DNA of 64,000 bases, taken from Acidobacteriota bacterium. Lineage in GTDB: Bacteria > Acidobacteriota > Terriglobia > Terriglobales > Acidobacteriaceae. A program made the position numbers and the translations under genes. Below, piece after piece: positions 16,802 through 27,526 of this stretch. Every line of letters begins with the position of its first letter. The stretch's first letter is position 1. The notes beneath the pieces are model-generated. The model had not been told where the DNA came from. It made no database searches and saw nothing but the letters and a program-made list of their open reading frames with translations. The stretch lies in NCBI GenBank assembly GCA_018268915.1, contig JAFDVQ010000006.1:186001-250000 (forward strand), written 5' to 3'.

Positions 16802-17793
16802 TTGAATTTCTCCATCATCTCTTCCAGCGCGGACTCCGTACGTTCGTCGTGGTCGGCCTTGAGAGAAAGGTAAAGGGACAACCGGTCAACGATCCCATGT
16901 TCCGCAAAAAGTGCCGGCGGGTACCACCACACTTGAATCTCGCTGGCGTCTGGGTCCTGATCTGGTAATTCGATGATCCTCTGCCGCGTGCGCAGCTCTT
17001 TCCAAGTCTCGCGACTCAGTGCATAGGTCGTGTAAGGTGGCGCTGCCAGCATACTGTAGTGCGCGAGGGCTGTTAGCCCTGCACGGATAGCGCTTCCAAT
17101 GCTTTCGGCGCGGCGGATAAAGATTCGTTTGCTTACCGGGCTTCGAAGAAAAGGCTGGGCCTTCTCCCAGATTTCTCTTCGACTTTCGTTGAACTGTAGG
17201 CAGCGTTCCCGACCGCGAACCGCCACTTCAGCAATATTCGCGGACTCCAACTCGTCGAAAGCGCGGGTCATCGTCATGGTCGAATATGCCAAGAGCGGGG
17301 CCGTTTCGGTTGGATTGAGTACAGGCGGGGAATCGCGTAGTAGTACGTAGAGAACGACCACCTGAGTCGAGGGGCTGAAGGTGGTGATCTCCTTCCGGAT
17401 TCTGCGGAAGTTTTCGCGCAAATCAACGGCTAGCATGGGCAAATACATCTGGTTGCCCGGAACGATAAACGGTACTCTTTGCTCGACTAGGCGCTTCCTG
17501 TTGTACGCAGTTATTTGGGCGCGGACATAGATAGGGTCCAGGTGTTGCTTGGTCTGGAGCATATCCAAGTGTTTACGCACAATGGCTGGTGGCTGCTCTA
17601 CGGGATCGATGTCCACGACCAAGAGGGCATGAAGTCCCAGCAGATTCGCTTGTGCGAACTCGTATCGTTCCCTAAGGAAGTGCGGCAATCGTTCGGCTCC
17701 GCTCCAAGGCGTAGTTTTCAAGGAGACGCTCAGGATCTCGTGAACATAGCGTTCAAGTTCGGAGATTTCGCGCTTTGCTCGGCCTTCCTTCAT
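16795..17793 (-). CDS. Winged-helix regulator/antitoxin paired with the nucleotidyltransferase
   Basis: The 332-residue product has a central winged-helix-like segment (about 160-215: YSTMTMTRAFDELESANI then a basic wing, VAVRGRERCLQF). The C-terminal half, with ALAHYSMLAAPPYTTYALS, resembles the C-terminal antitoxin part of AbiEi-like proteins. This gene precedes the nucleotidyltransferase and overlaps it, so it is the likely antitoxin and autoregulator. It is larger than classical AbiEi (about 200-280 residues), with an extra N-terminal 150 residues of unknown role. A 9-base inverted repeat sits directly over its start and fits an operator. Confidence 0.6.
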   Translation of the reverse strand: MKEGRAKREISELERYVHEILSVSLKTTPWSGAERLPHFLRERYEFAQANLLGLHALLVVDIDPVEQPPAIVRKHLDMLQTKQHLDPIYVRAQITAYNRKRLVEQRVPFIVPGNQMYLPMLAVDLRENFRRIRKEITTFSPSTQVVVLYVLLRDSPPVLNPTETAPLLAYSTMTMTRAFDELESANIAEVAVRGRERCLQFNESRREIWEKAQPFLRSPVSKRIFIRRAESIGSAIRAGLTALAHYSMLAAPPYTTYALSRETWKELRTRQRIIELPDQDPDASEIQVWWYPPALFAEHGIVDRLSLYLSLKADHDERTESALEEMMEKFKW

Positions 17794-17795
17794 AC

Positions 17796-17834
17796 TTTAT
17801 GCACGATAACACACGAAATGTTACAGTGCATAAA
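17796..17834 (-). promoter_or_regulatory. Inverted-repeat operator at the start of the AbiE-like operon
   Basis: TTTATGCAC (17796-17804) and GTGCATAAA (17826-17834) are perfect 9-base inverted arms separated by 21 bases, so their centres are 30 bases apart, about three helical turns. The repeat ends two bases before the ATG of the regulator. A possible minus-strand -10 box, TATAAC, lies just upstream (17839-17844). The layout matches negative autoregulation by AbiEi-type antitoxins, which bind inverted repeats in their own promoter. Confidence 0.65.
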
Positions 17835-17995
17835 AATTGTTATATTGCTTATTTTAATTAACTACACGTCGCTCTTTCCTGTTAGCAGGCATTCTGGCCT
17901 ACACATCTCGATGATGCTCCTAAGGCTCCGAGCGCACCTGTGAATCGGCTCGCACGTGAGTAAAAAATCGCGTAAAATAGTGGAAAGAACCATGT

Positions 17996-19102
17996 GTGGA
18001 TGGCAGCATGCTAAAACAGAATCAAAATCTTGCGAACGAAGCCAAGCGACAGAAATTGAAGGAGATTGCCCGCGTCAACGGACAACGAATCCGTCAGCTC
18101 CGCGAAGCACTCAATTTAACTCAGGGAAGTTTTGCGGCAAAGTGCGGGGTCAGCCGTACAGCGGTACCGCTCTGGGAAAGTGGAAAAGCAAGTCCTTCTC
18201 AACGGTGCTGGAGCCGCATGGCGTTGCTCGCCCGAGAAGCGCCTGCCATAGATGGGGCTTGGTTTTTCGGGCAAGCTGGCATTGATCTGGCGTATCTGTC
18301 GGAGCTGCTTCCAGAATTTGGACGGATATCTCGCGAGTCCGAACAGAAAGCAATCAACACCGCTGCCGCAATGGTAGAGGCCTCTGCGAAAGGCGCCACT
18401 GCTATCCCACTTCTGCGCATTCCTGCCAGCATCGATAAACCCATCTCGATACGAGCGGAAGAAATTGAAGGTTGGTTATCCCTTCCAGGAGAGATGGTTG
18501 GGAAGGACCCGAATATTATTGCCCTACGCATATCTCCTGCATTTGTTCGCCCAATTTTCGGACTCGGCGACACGTTGATTATCGATACTGGCGATCGGGA
18601 TTTAATGACTCTTCATGGTGCGCTTACCCTTGCCTCCTACAGGCCTAATGCAGAAACAAAAGCCGCCGCAGAGCATATGAGACGCGGCCAGCCAGGGTCG
18701 GAATATATCAAAGAGGGCATCTGGCCACTTCTTCCAGAAGGTCTTTACTTGGGATGGCTCCGGTTTGACCCACCAGCACCTGCGTCCGGGATCAGACCAC
18801 TCAAACTGATTTCCCCAAGAATTGATGACATACCATCGCCAGTGCTTTCCATGCTTCCGCTTATATCTCCGAATGAGGGCTACGACCAACTGAAGGCCGA
18901 GGCCAGAGTTGTTATTCAGGAACCGGAAGCAGTAGTCCTCGGAAGGGTGCTTGCCTGGATCGCCAGCCCCAAATCCCTCAGGGAAAGTCAAGCCGCCAAT
19001 CATGCAAAGCCGCAGGGCACCGGGGATTTCGTTGCGGAACAGCAGGCAGAGTTACCTGCGAGGCGGCGGGGCGTAGGAAAACAACCAAAACCGAGTAAGT
19101 AG
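17996..19102 (+). CDS. XRE-type regulator with LexA/S24-like C-terminal region
   Basis: The 368-residue product has a helix-turn-helix of the XRE class at about 29-60 (IRQLREALNLTQGSFAAKCG then VSRTAVPLWESGKASPS). A C-terminal region around 165-200 (LRISPAFVRPIFGLGDTLII) resembles the S24/LexA-like dimerisation fold of phage repressors (GD.L...), although I do not see a clear Ser-Lys protease dyad. GTG 17996 is favoured because GGAAAG (17982-17987) is 8 bases upstream; ATG 18008 is the alternative. It lies 9 bases before the recombinase in the same direction, so it probably controls integration and excision of the island. Confidence 0.72.
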   Translation: MDGSMLKQNQNLANEAKRQKLKEIARVNGQRIRQLREALNLTQGSFAAKCGVSRTAVPLWESGKASPSQRCWSRMALLAREAPAIDGAWFFGQAGIDLAYLSELLPEFGRISRESEQKAINTAAAMVEASAKGATAIPLLRIPASIDKPISIRAEEIEGWLSLPGEMVGKDPNIIALRISPAFVRPIFGLGDTLIIDTGDRDLMTLHGALTLASYRPNAETKAAAEHMRRGQPGSEYIKEGIWPLLPEGLYLGWLRFDPPAPASGIRPLKLISPRIDDIPSPVLSMLPLISPNEGYDQLKAEARVVIQEPEAVVLGRVLAWIASPKSLRESQAANHAKPQGTGDFVAEQQAELPARRRGVGKQPKPSK

Positions 19103-19111
19103 AGGGGACAG

Positions 19112-20701
<1,590 letters not shown>

Positions 20702-20836
20702 ATCTAGCCTCGCCCTCTGCTCCCAAACCATATTCCGCGTAAGGGTTAGCGCCTGCTAAAGTTCGAGGAGCGCGGGCATCGACTGACCACGCCGCTTTCG
20801 AGCATTTCGATCAATCTCGGCAAGGAGCATCACCGC

Positions 20837-22309
20837 ATGTCGCAACTTTACGTCGCAGTCCTGGCCATCATCGTCGCGGTGCTACTGGCGGTCGCCATCT
20901 ATCGCGCTACGCGCGTAAAAACCAAAGCCGACTATCTCGTAGCTGGCCGCTCTCTCCCCGCGCTCGTTCTGGTGCTGACGCTGCTCACATCGTGGATCGG
21001 CGCAGGGTCTCTTTTCGCAGGTGCAGAAAACGCCTACAAAAATGGATTCGCCGCACTATGGCAGCCTGCCGGCGGTTGGCTGGGCCTTCTGCTCATCTAT
21101 TTCATCGCCCCTCGCGCTCGCAAATTCGCTCAGTTCACGCTGCCTGATCTGCTTGAAGCGCGTTACAACCAGACCGCGCGCGTGCTAGGAACTCTCGCAA
21201 TCCTCTTCGCCTACGTCGGAATCACCAGCTATCAATTCAAGGGCGGTGGAGACGTCTTGCACCTGATCTTCCCCGACACCGTCACCTCGGAGCTCGGAAC
21301 CTACATCATTGCCTTCTTCGTCATCGTCACGACCGCGCTCGCGGGAATGTCGTCGGTCGCATACATGGACGTTGCTATTGGGTCCCTGGTCACGTGCATC
21401 TGCATCGTCTCCGCACCTTACTTGCTTCATCAGGCTGGCGGCTGGACCGCCCTTCATTCATCCCTGCCGCCTCAGTACTTCGAGGTGTTCGGAAATTACC
21501 GCCTCTCACCCGGCGGTGCATTGCAATCACCCGCGATGGGCCTGGTCCGCGCTCTCGAGTTTCTCGTTCCAACCATGCTCCTCATGCTCGGCAACCAGGT
21601 GATGTACCAGAAATTCTTCTCTGCAAAAAGCGAGAAGGACGCACGCAATTCCGTAATCGGATGGATCATCGGAACGCTGGTTCTCGAAACTCTCATTGTC
21701 GCCATAGCCGTTTTCGGCCGTGCCCTCTACCCCACTGGAGAAGTAGCCCTCCACCCACGCGAGATTATTCCCTACACCGCCCGGCATGGACTTCCAGCCA
21801 TTCTCGGAGCTCTCCTGCTCGGAGCCGTCTTTGCCAAAGTCATCTCCACCGCGTCGAACTATCTCTTCTCCCCGGCAACCAACCTGGTGAACGACGTCTT
21901 CGTGCGTTACATGGCGCCTGATGCCTCCAACAAACGCGTTCTCATCGTCTCGCGTCTTGCCGTCGTGCTGCTCGGATGCTGGGCCCTCTATCAGGCCATC
22001 TACGCCGAAAGCATCCTTCAGAAGATGCTTTGGGCCTACACCATTTACTCCGCCGCTCTCACCCCTGTGGTCCTCGCCGCCTTCTATTCCAAACGCGTCA
22101 CAGCCTGGGGAGCGGTCGCCGCCATCGCCAGCGGAACGGTCGTCACCCTCGCGTGGGATCTTCCCGGAGTCAAAAGCCTTTTCCCCCACATCATCGCCGA
22201 TCGCGACGCCATCTTCCCTGCTCTATTCGTTGCAGTCGCGGCGCTCATCCTGGTCAGCTTGTTTACTTCGCCGCCTACTGAATCCCAGCTCGCCCAGGTA
22301 GCTGAATAG
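20837..22309 (+). CDS. Sodium:solute symporter family (SSS) transporter
   Basis: The 490-residue product is an inner-membrane protein with about 12-13 hydrophobic segments. The N-terminal pattern, a first helix followed by KTKADYLVAGRSLPALVLVL and TSWIGAGSLFAGAENAY, is characteristic of the SSS family, which couples uptake of sugars, amino acids, vitamins or organic acids to sodium entry. The substrate cannot be read from the sequence. AAGGAG at 20821-20826 precedes ATG 20837. Alanine racemase follows after 59 bases in the same direction and may be co-transcribed, but a functional link is not evident. This is the first chromosomal protein gene right of the island. Confidence 0.88.
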   Translation: MSQLYVAVLAIIVAVLLAVAIYRATRVKTKADYLVAGRSLPALVLVLTLLTSWIGAGSLFAGAENAYKNGFAALWQPAGGWLGLLLIYFIAPRARKFAQFTLPDLLEARYNQTARVLGTLAILFAYVGITSYQFKGGGDVLHLIFPDTVTSELGTYIIAFFVIVTTALAGMSSVAYMDVAIGSLVTCICIVSAPYLLHQAGGWTALHSSLPPQYFEVFGNYRLSPGGALQSPAMGLVRALEFLVPTMLLMLGNQVMYQKFFSAKSEKDARNSVIGWIIGTLVLETLIVAIAVFGRALYPTGEVALHPREIIPYTARHGLPAILGALLLGAVFAKVISTASNYLFSPATNLVNDVFVRYMAPDASNKRVLIVSRLAVVLLGCWALYQAIYAESILQKMLWAYTIYSAALTPVVLAAFYSKRVTAWGAVAAIASGTVVTLAWDLPGVKSLFPHIIADRDAIFPALFVAVAALILVSLFTSPPTESQLAQVAE

Positions 22310-22368
22310 CAACTCTGGAATCACTCATTGCGATACTTCGGATTATCTGATTGACCTAGACTGGTTAC

Positions 22369-23562
22369 TTGAGCAGCTTTCTGCAAACTCGTCCCTGCCG
22401 GGTTGAAATCTCCATTCGCGCCTTCGAAGACAACTGCCGGCTTGTGACTAAGCTCGCGGGGCCGCACGTCGACCTCCTGGCCATCGTCAAGGCCAACGCT
22501 TATGGTCACTCTCTTGGGTTCTGCGGCCCTGCCGCCGTTCGCGCAGGCATCAACTGGCTCGGCGTCACCAGCGTCGAAGAGGGCATCGAAGCTCGCCGCA
22601 TTTGCCCCGATGCTCGAATTCTTATCATCAGTGGCGTCTTCCCCCATCAAGGCGAAGAGGTCGTCCGCAACAAGCTGACAGCCGTTGTGTGGGATTCGTG
22701 GCAATTCGATCTTCTTGAAGACGCCGCGCGATCGCTTGGCGTCCGGTCAATTTCCGTGCATCTCGAGATCGATACCGGCATGAATCGCCAGGGTGTTCAG
22801 CCCGACGCGCTTGCTCCCTTACTGGCACGTTTCCGTCGCGACTTCCCTCTCCGATTCGAAGGCGTCATGACCCACCTCTTCGCTGCTGACGAAGCGGACG
22901 GGCGCATCACCGAGGATCAGCTTGCCCGCTTGAACGATGCTCTCATCACCATCAAATCGGCTGGCATTCACCCCGGCATTCTCAACGTGGGCAATTCCGC
23001 CGCGCTCGTCGGCGGAAAGGCAAGCGCGATTGCAAAGCTGGCGGATCGATTCGAGATGAAGGCGCTTATTCGTCCGGGGCTGGCACTCTACGGACTCGTG
23101 CCCGAATTCGACCCAAGCTTTTCCCCGGCTGAACCCATCTCTCTCGGTCAGGCCCGAGTTGCCCTGCGTCCCGTTCTCACGTGGAAGTCACAAGTGGTAA
23201 GTGTCCATTCAGTCGAGCCGGGCACTGCGGTGGGCTACAACGGGACCTTCATCGCCACTGAGCCCATGCGCCTCGCGCTCATCGCCGCCGGATACGCCGA
23301 TGGTCTCAACCGCAAACTCGGTAATCACTTCTCTCTGCTCGTCCGGGGGCAACGCGCCCCAGTTGTCGGGCGAATCAGCATGGACCAGGCCGTTCTTGAT
23401 GTCACAGAAATCTCCGACATCGCTCCTGGAGATGAAGTCATCCTCATTGGACAACAGGGCGAAGAATCAATTTCAGCCTTCGATCACTCTCGCGCCGCCG
23501 GAACTATCCCCTGGGAAATTCTCACCAGCATCGGCTCGCGGGTACCGCGCATCGAGATCTAG
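22369..23562 (+). CDS. alr: Alanine racemase
   Basis: The enzyme interconverts L- and D-alanine using pyridoxal phosphate and supplies D-alanine for peptidoglycan. The 397-residue product has the cofactor motif AIVKANAYGHS (Lys41) and, in the C-terminal beta domain, AVGYNGTF with the catalytic Tyr and GRISMDQ nearby. The length agrees with the family (about 370-400). The start is taken at TTG 22369 because the conserved barrel begins only ten residues later (RVEISIRAFEDN) and no ATG precedes it in frame. Its end overlaps the end of the next, convergent gene by 4 bases. Confidence 0.94.
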   Translation: MSSFLQTRPCRVEISIRAFEDNCRLVTKLAGPHVDLLAIVKANAYGHSLGFCGPAAVRAGINWLGVTSVEEGIEARRICPDARILIISGVFPHQGEEVVRNKLTAVVWDSWQFDLLEDAARSLGVRSISVHLEIDTGMNRQGVQPDALAPLLARFRRDFPLRFEGVMTHLFAADEADGRITEDQLARLNDALITIKSAGIHPGILNVGNSAALVGGKASAIAKLADRFEMKALIRPGLALYGLVPEFDPSFSPAEPISLGQARVALRPVLTWKSQVVSVHSVEPGTAVGYNGTFIATEPMRLALIAAGYADGLNRKLGNHFSLLVRGQRAPVVGRISMDQAVLDVTEISDIAPGDEVILIGQQGEESISAFDHSRAAGTIPWEILTSIGSRVPRIEI

Positions 23563-24236
23563 CAGTTGGTGACAGTCCCGATGGAGCTTCCCGCACCAAC
23601 CGGCTGTGCGATCTCCAGTTCGGCCGCACCCGCAACTGACGCAATCATCGCGTCAGTTCCCATCGCCGAATTCAGCAGCATGTGGTAAAGCCCGCGCGCG
23701 CACCACTCCTGCTGATAGAACTTCCTGATCACCGCTGCTCGCCGCTTATCGTGCTCCGCAAGTCTCTGTTCCGCATGCTGTGCTTCCTTCGGAAACGCCT
23801 GCGCAAACCAGTCTCGCTTCGACTTTGCTGTCGCGTAGACAAATACATGGAAGCATCCCGGCTGACACGACAGCGCGCACGCCGCGCCCCGGCCCACCAG
23901 TACGCAATTGCCCGTCCTCGAAGCTTCCATAATCTCTTCGCGGATGAGTGTCAGCATCCGCTCCGAATCGAACACCTGATCTTCTGACAGCCCCGTCATT
24001 TGATAAGCCGTGTCGTGCCAGAAGACTTTCCCATAGCGGTAGTACCAGGGATCCAGTCGCTCATCGTACTTTGCCGCCAACTCGGGCGTAACTCCCGCTC
24101 GACGCGCTGCTGCGCACACAAGCTCTGAGTCCAGCAGACGCCATCCCAGCCTGTCGGCGAGATCATGCGCAAACTCCCCGCCCCGAGACCCATATTCCCT
24201 TTCAACCGTGATGACCCGGATTGGTGTCTGCCTCAT
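23559..24236 (-). CDS. Cytidylate kinase-like family protein
   Basis: The 225-residue product belongs to the cytidylate-kinase-like group (Cytidylate_kin_2): it begins IRVITVEREYGSRGGEFA, the altered P-loop of that family, continues with DRLGWRLLDSELV, and has LVGRGAACAL in the middle. The group has a nucleoside monophosphate kinase fold, but its substrate is unestablished and it should not be confused with Cmk. ATG 24236 is chosen over a start 39 bases upstream because GGGAGAG lies 5-12 bases before it and the conserved region starts right after. It is convergent with alr and diverges from the PadR gene. Confidence 0.85.
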   Translation of the reverse strand: MRQTPIRVITVEREYGSRGGEFAHDLADRLGWRLLDSELVCAAARRAGVTPELAAKYDERLDPWYYRYGKVFWHDTAYQMTGLSEDQVFDSERMLTLIREEIMEASRTGNCVLVGRGAACALSCQPGCFHVFVYATAKSKRDWFAQAFPKEAQHAEQRLAEHDKRRAAVIRKFYQQEWCARGLYHMLLNSAMGTDAMIASVAGAAELEIAQPVGAGSSIGTVTNC

Positions 24237-24382
24237 ATGTCTCTCCCGTGCCTGGAGCATATACCCCAAGAGCACACGCCCGGCAAGTATCTAGACACAC
24301 TCAAAACCTCTCAGTTGTTTCCTGCTCATCTGACTCTCGCGACCTTCTCCCCTCGTGCCGAAACGCTCTCGTCACAGACACC

Positions 24383-24411
24383 TTGACGATCTACAATCCC
24401 TCTTGTAGATA
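24383..24411 (+). promoter_or_regulatory. Promoter with overlapping PadR-type operator
   Basis: TTGACG (24383-24388) and TAGATA (24406-24411) form a sigma-70 promoter with a 17-base spacer. The spacer and -10 box carry a perfect inverted repeat, ATCTACAA (24389-24396) and TTGTAGAT (24403-24410), centred on 6 bases. The PadR start codon at 24420 is only 8 bases after the -10 box, so the transcript is leaderless or nearly so, and a bound repressor would block polymerase. Confidence 0.72.
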
Positions 24412-24419
24412 ATCTAGGC

Positions 24420-24749
24420 ATGGGCAAACCCAGCGACCTCGTCCAGGGAACACTCGACCTCCTCATCCTTAAGACGCTCCTCCTCGAACCTCTGCACGGA
24501 TGGGCAATCGCCAAGCGGATTCAACAACTTTCAGGCGAAGTTCTCCAGGTACAACAAGGCTCCCTCTATCCCGCCCTGCACCGGCTCGAACAGCAGGGCT
24601 GGATCAAAGCCAAGTGGGCCGAAAGCGAGACTGGCCGCCAAGCCAAGTTCTATGCGCTCACTGCCGCAGGCCGCTCCCAGCTGGAGAAGGAAACGGCCAA
24701 CTGGAATCGCCTCTCCGCCGCCATCGACCTCGTCGTTGGTGAAGCATAG
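24420..24749 (+). CDS. PadR family transcriptional regulator
   Basis: The 109-residue product is a short PadR protein: [20 protein letters not shown] begins the first helices, [15 protein letters not shown] is the recognition region, and [20 protein letters not shown] is the winged helix with the typical PadR wording. PadR proteins repress neighbouring transport or detoxification genes and release DNA on ligand binding. A perfect inverted repeat in its own promoter indicates autoregulation. It lies 27 bases upstream of an ADOP permease, the standard acidobacterial pairing, so the permease is the likely main target. Confidence 0.93.
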   Translation: MGKPSDLVQGTLDLLILKTLLLEPLHGWAIAKRIQQLSGEVLQVQQGSLYPALHRLEQQGWIKAKWAESETGRQAKFYALTAAGRSQLEKETANWNRLSAAIDLVVGEA

Positions 24750-24776
24750 ATTTCTACAGCTCTCAGGGAGAACCCG

Positions 24777-27440
24777 ATGCGTCTCTTCTCGCAAATCCAA
24801 ATGGCCTTTCTGTCTCTGTTCCGCCGGCGTCAGGCCTCCGCAAGCCTCGACGACGAGATTCGCTATCACCTCGATCGCCAGATTCAGGAGAACATCGCTG
24901 CCGGAATGTCGCCGAACACCGCGCGAGAAACCGCTCACCGCCAGTTCGGCAATCCGGCTCTACTCCGCGATCAGGCCACCTCGACCTGGAACGGTGCGTG
25001 GTTCGATTCTCTGCTTCGCGACACGCGTTACGTCGCACGTTCGTTGATGCGCACGCCGGGATTCACGATCATAGCCGTCTTCATCATTGCTCTCGGCATC
25101 GGAGCCAACGTCGCGCTATTCACCCTGGTTCATCGCGTCCTTCTCAATCCACTTCCCTATCCCGATCCCAGTCAGCTCGTCTCTATCTATGAACACGACG
25201 CAGCTCAGAGTAGCGAGCACGGGTACGCGCCCATTGCTGCCGGAAGTTTCGCAGAATGGCAAAAGGCTTCGCAGGGCGTTGCCGACATGGCCATGGTCTC
25301 GCCATTCCAGGGTTACAGCGTTTCATCGGAGGGAGGGAAGCTCCCCGAAAAGATCGACGCCGGCATGTGCTCGTGGAATTTCTTTTCGCTTCTCGGAGTC
25401 AATCCGGCCCTCGGACGCACCTTCGGACCTGCAGATGATACTCCCAACGCTGAAGCCTCCGTCATCCTCTCAGGTTCATTCTGGAAGCGCCGTTATGCGG
25501 GGGATACATCCGTGGTCGGCAAGAAGATATGGCTCGACGCAAAACCCTATACAGTCATCGGCGTCATGCCGGAGTCGTTCGTCTACTCGGGCGCATTCGG
25601 CGGCAATACCGTTCAGGTCTGGACTCCCATCGCGCATGAATTTCCGCCATCGTTAATGAAAGTCTTTGACGACCACGAGGCCATCGCCGTCGCTCGGCTT
25701 CATGCCGGCACCACGCTGCACGCGCTGGTCAGTCGTCTTCAGGGAGTTCAGAAGCAGATCAAAGCTGAACATCCGGGTCCCGGAGTTCATGACTCAGTCA
25801 TCGGCCGTTCCTTGCTCGACGATGCAGTGCAGGATTACAAGACGCCTCTCTATGCACTGCTCGCCGCTACCGGCTGCGTGCTTCTCATCGCATCCATGAA
25901 TGTGGCCAGTCTTCTCGTTGCAAGGCTTGCCTCTCGGCGAAAAGAGCTTGCCATCCGAGTCGCCCTTGGGGGTGGATGGGTGCGCATCATGCGCGAACGC
26001 ATACTCGAGAGTCTTCTCCTCTCCGCTGCCGGCGGCGCCATCGGTCTGCTGATGGCATGGGCAGCGATTCAGTGGCTCGTCAAGACTCGTGATGACATGA
26101 ACCGCATCGAGTCAATTCACATCGGCGCGGTCGAACTCGGCTTCGTCATTTTGGCGGTCCTGGTAACCGCTCTTTTTGCGGGCCTCATCAGCGCCTTCAG
26201 CTCGAAGCTCAAGGATGTGCTCAGCGGATTGCAGGACTCCTCGCGCGCGATGTCAGGTAGTCGCGCTCGCGCTGGCCTTCGTCGCACATTGCTGGTTCTC
26301 GAAGTCTCCCTGACCGTAGTCCTCCTCGTCGGAGCGGGCCTGTTGCTGAAGAGCTTTCAGCGTCTGCGCTCAACCGATCTCGGAGTGCCGGCCGACAATG
26401 TCCTCACGCTGCATTTCGGCCTTCCGGAAGCCCGCTACAAAACCGGAGTAGAGCGTATCGCCTTCTTCGAGAATGTGCTTTCGCAGGTGCGCGCTCTCCC
26501 CGGCGTGCAATCAGCCGGCCTCGTCAGCGCTGCTCCTGGGCAGGGCTATGGCGGAGACCACCTCGTCTCGGTCGTTGAGCATCCTCCACTGCCCAAAGGC
26601 ACTGGCATAGACCTGCAGACACGCGGAGCTGATCCTGGCTACTTTGCCGCCATTCACCTTCCGCTTATCCGCGGTCGAATCTTCACTGCCGATGAGCGTC
26701 TGGACCGCGCCAACGTCGTCGTCCTCAGTAAGAAAGCCGTCGAAATGTGCTTCCCCGGAGAAGATCCAATCGGGAAGCACATCAAAATCAGCGTGAACGG
26801 CAAAGTCGGTGAGGTGATCGGCGTTGTTGGCGATACGCGCTGGAACATCAACGAGCCAATCATGGGACAGATCTACTGGCCACTCCTCGCCGATGACTGG
26901 ATCAACGTCGCCCTGATTGTGCGCGCACCCGCGAATGTCTCCGCCTTCGCCATGCCGATCCAGAAGATCATCGGCGGCATCGATCCAGATCTGCCCGTCT
27001 CCGGCATCGGAACTCTCCGCGAATCGATCGCGAAGTCAACTGTAGATTCGCAGTTTGACTCCCTCCTCGTTCTTGCCTTTGCCGTGATCGCTCTTGTTCT
27101 CGCTGCAGCAGGTCTTTATGGTGTCCTCACCTATCTGGTTACGCAGCGCACCTCCGAACTCGGGCTTCGCATTGCGCTCGGCGCGCGTCGCGAACAACTT
27201 CTTCGCACTGTTCTCTTAGACGGCATCCGCCCTGCTCTTCTCGGTCTCTTCCTCGGTCTCATTGGAAGCGCAGCCGCTGTCCGCCTGATTCGTTCCATGC
27301 TCTATCAAACCGAACCGTTCGACCCATTCGTCTTTGCATCGGTCACTGCTGTTCTCCTCGCAGTGGCAACCCTCGCTTGCATCATTCCCGCCTGGCGCGC
27401 TTCCCGCCTCGACCCCATGCAGGCTCTCCGAACCGAATAA
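24777..27440 (+). CDS. ADOP-type ABC permease (MacB-like/FtsX domains)
   Basis: The 887-residue product has the acidobacterial duplicated orphan permease layout: an N-terminal cytosolic prefix domain (SLDDEIRYHLDRQIQENIAA, about 20-80), a first transmembrane helix at 95-120 (GFTIIAVFIIALGIGANVAL), a MacB-like periplasmic domain, an FtsX transmembrane block (about 360-470), then a second periplasmic domain and a second FtsX block ending in AWRASRLDPMQALRTE. No ATPase gene lies beside it, hence 'orphan'. Related MacB proteins export antibiotics, peptides or lipoproteins; the substrate here is unknown. PadR precedes it by 27 bases, and a hairpin follows it. Confidence 0.92.
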   Translation: MRLFSQIQMAFLSLFRRRQASASLDDEIRYHLDRQIQENIAAGMSPNTARETAHRQFGNPALLRDQATSTWNGAWFDSLLRDTRYVARSLMRTPGFTIIAVFIIALGIGANVALFTLVHRVLLNPLPYPDPSQLVSIYEHDAAQSSEHGYAPIAAGSFAEWQKASQGVADMAMVSPFQGYSVSSEGGKLPEKIDAGMCSWNFFSLLGVNPALGRTFGPADDTPNAEASVILSGSFWKRRYAGDTSVVGKKIWLDAKPYTVIGVMPESFVYSGAFGGNTVQVWTPIAHEFPPSLMKVFDDHEAIAVARLHAGTTLHALVSRLQGVQKQIKAEHPGPGVHDSVIGRSLLDDAVQDYKTPLYALLAATGCVLLIASMNVASLLVARLASRRKELAIRVALGGGWVRIMRERILESLLLSAAGGAIGLLMAWAAIQWLVKTRDDMNRIESIHIGAVELGFVILAVLVTALFAGLISAFSSKLKDVLSGLQDSSRAMSGSRARAGLRRTLLVLEVSLTVVLLVGAGLLLKSFQRLRSTDLGVPADNVLTLHFGLPEARYKTGVERIAFFENVLSQVRALPGVQSAGLVSAAPGQGYGGDHLVSVVEHPPLPKGTGIDLQTRGADPGYFAAIHLPLIRGRIFTADERLDRANVVVLSKKAVEMCFPGEDPIGKHIKISVNGKVGEVIGVVGDTRWNINEPIMGQIYWPLLADDWINVALIVRAPANVSAFAMPIQKIIGGIDPDLPVSGIGTLRESIAKSTVDSQFDSLLVLAFAVIALVLAAAGLYGVLTYLVTQRTSELGLRIALGARREQLLRTVLLDGIRPALLGLFLGLIGSAAAVRLIRSMLYQTEPFDPFVFASVTAVLLAVATLACIIPAWRASRLDPMQALRTE

Positions 27441-27467
27441 GCACACACTCACTCGCAGAAAACAGAA

Positions 27468-27492
27468 GAGGTGCGGATCAACTCCGCACCTC
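27468..27492. terminator. Bidirectional terminator between convergent genes
   Basis: GAGGTGCGGA (27468-27477) and TCCGCACCTC (27483-27492) form a perfect 10-base stem with a 5-base loop. The plus strand continues with CCTTCTCGTTTCC and the minus strand with TTCTGTTTTCT, so it can end both the ADOP transcript and the sigma operon. Confidence 0.75.
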
Positions 27493-27526
27493 CCTTCTCG
27501 TTTCCTCGTTCCCTCGTTCCCTGCCT

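Noticed and set aside
18150..18573. Minus-strand frames inside the XRE regulator gene
   Set aside because: They are antisense to the helix-turn-helix gene and have no start signals or recognisable domains.
21527..22189. 220-residue minus-strand frame opposite the SSS transporter
   Set aside because: It lies wholly antisense to a well-recognised transporter in the high-GC mirrored frame and has a charged, low-complexity composition; it is a shadow.
23559..24236. Calling the kinase-like gene cmk
   Set aside because: The P-loop form EYGSRGGEFA and the overall sequence fit the separate cytidylate-kinase-like group, whose substrate is not established.
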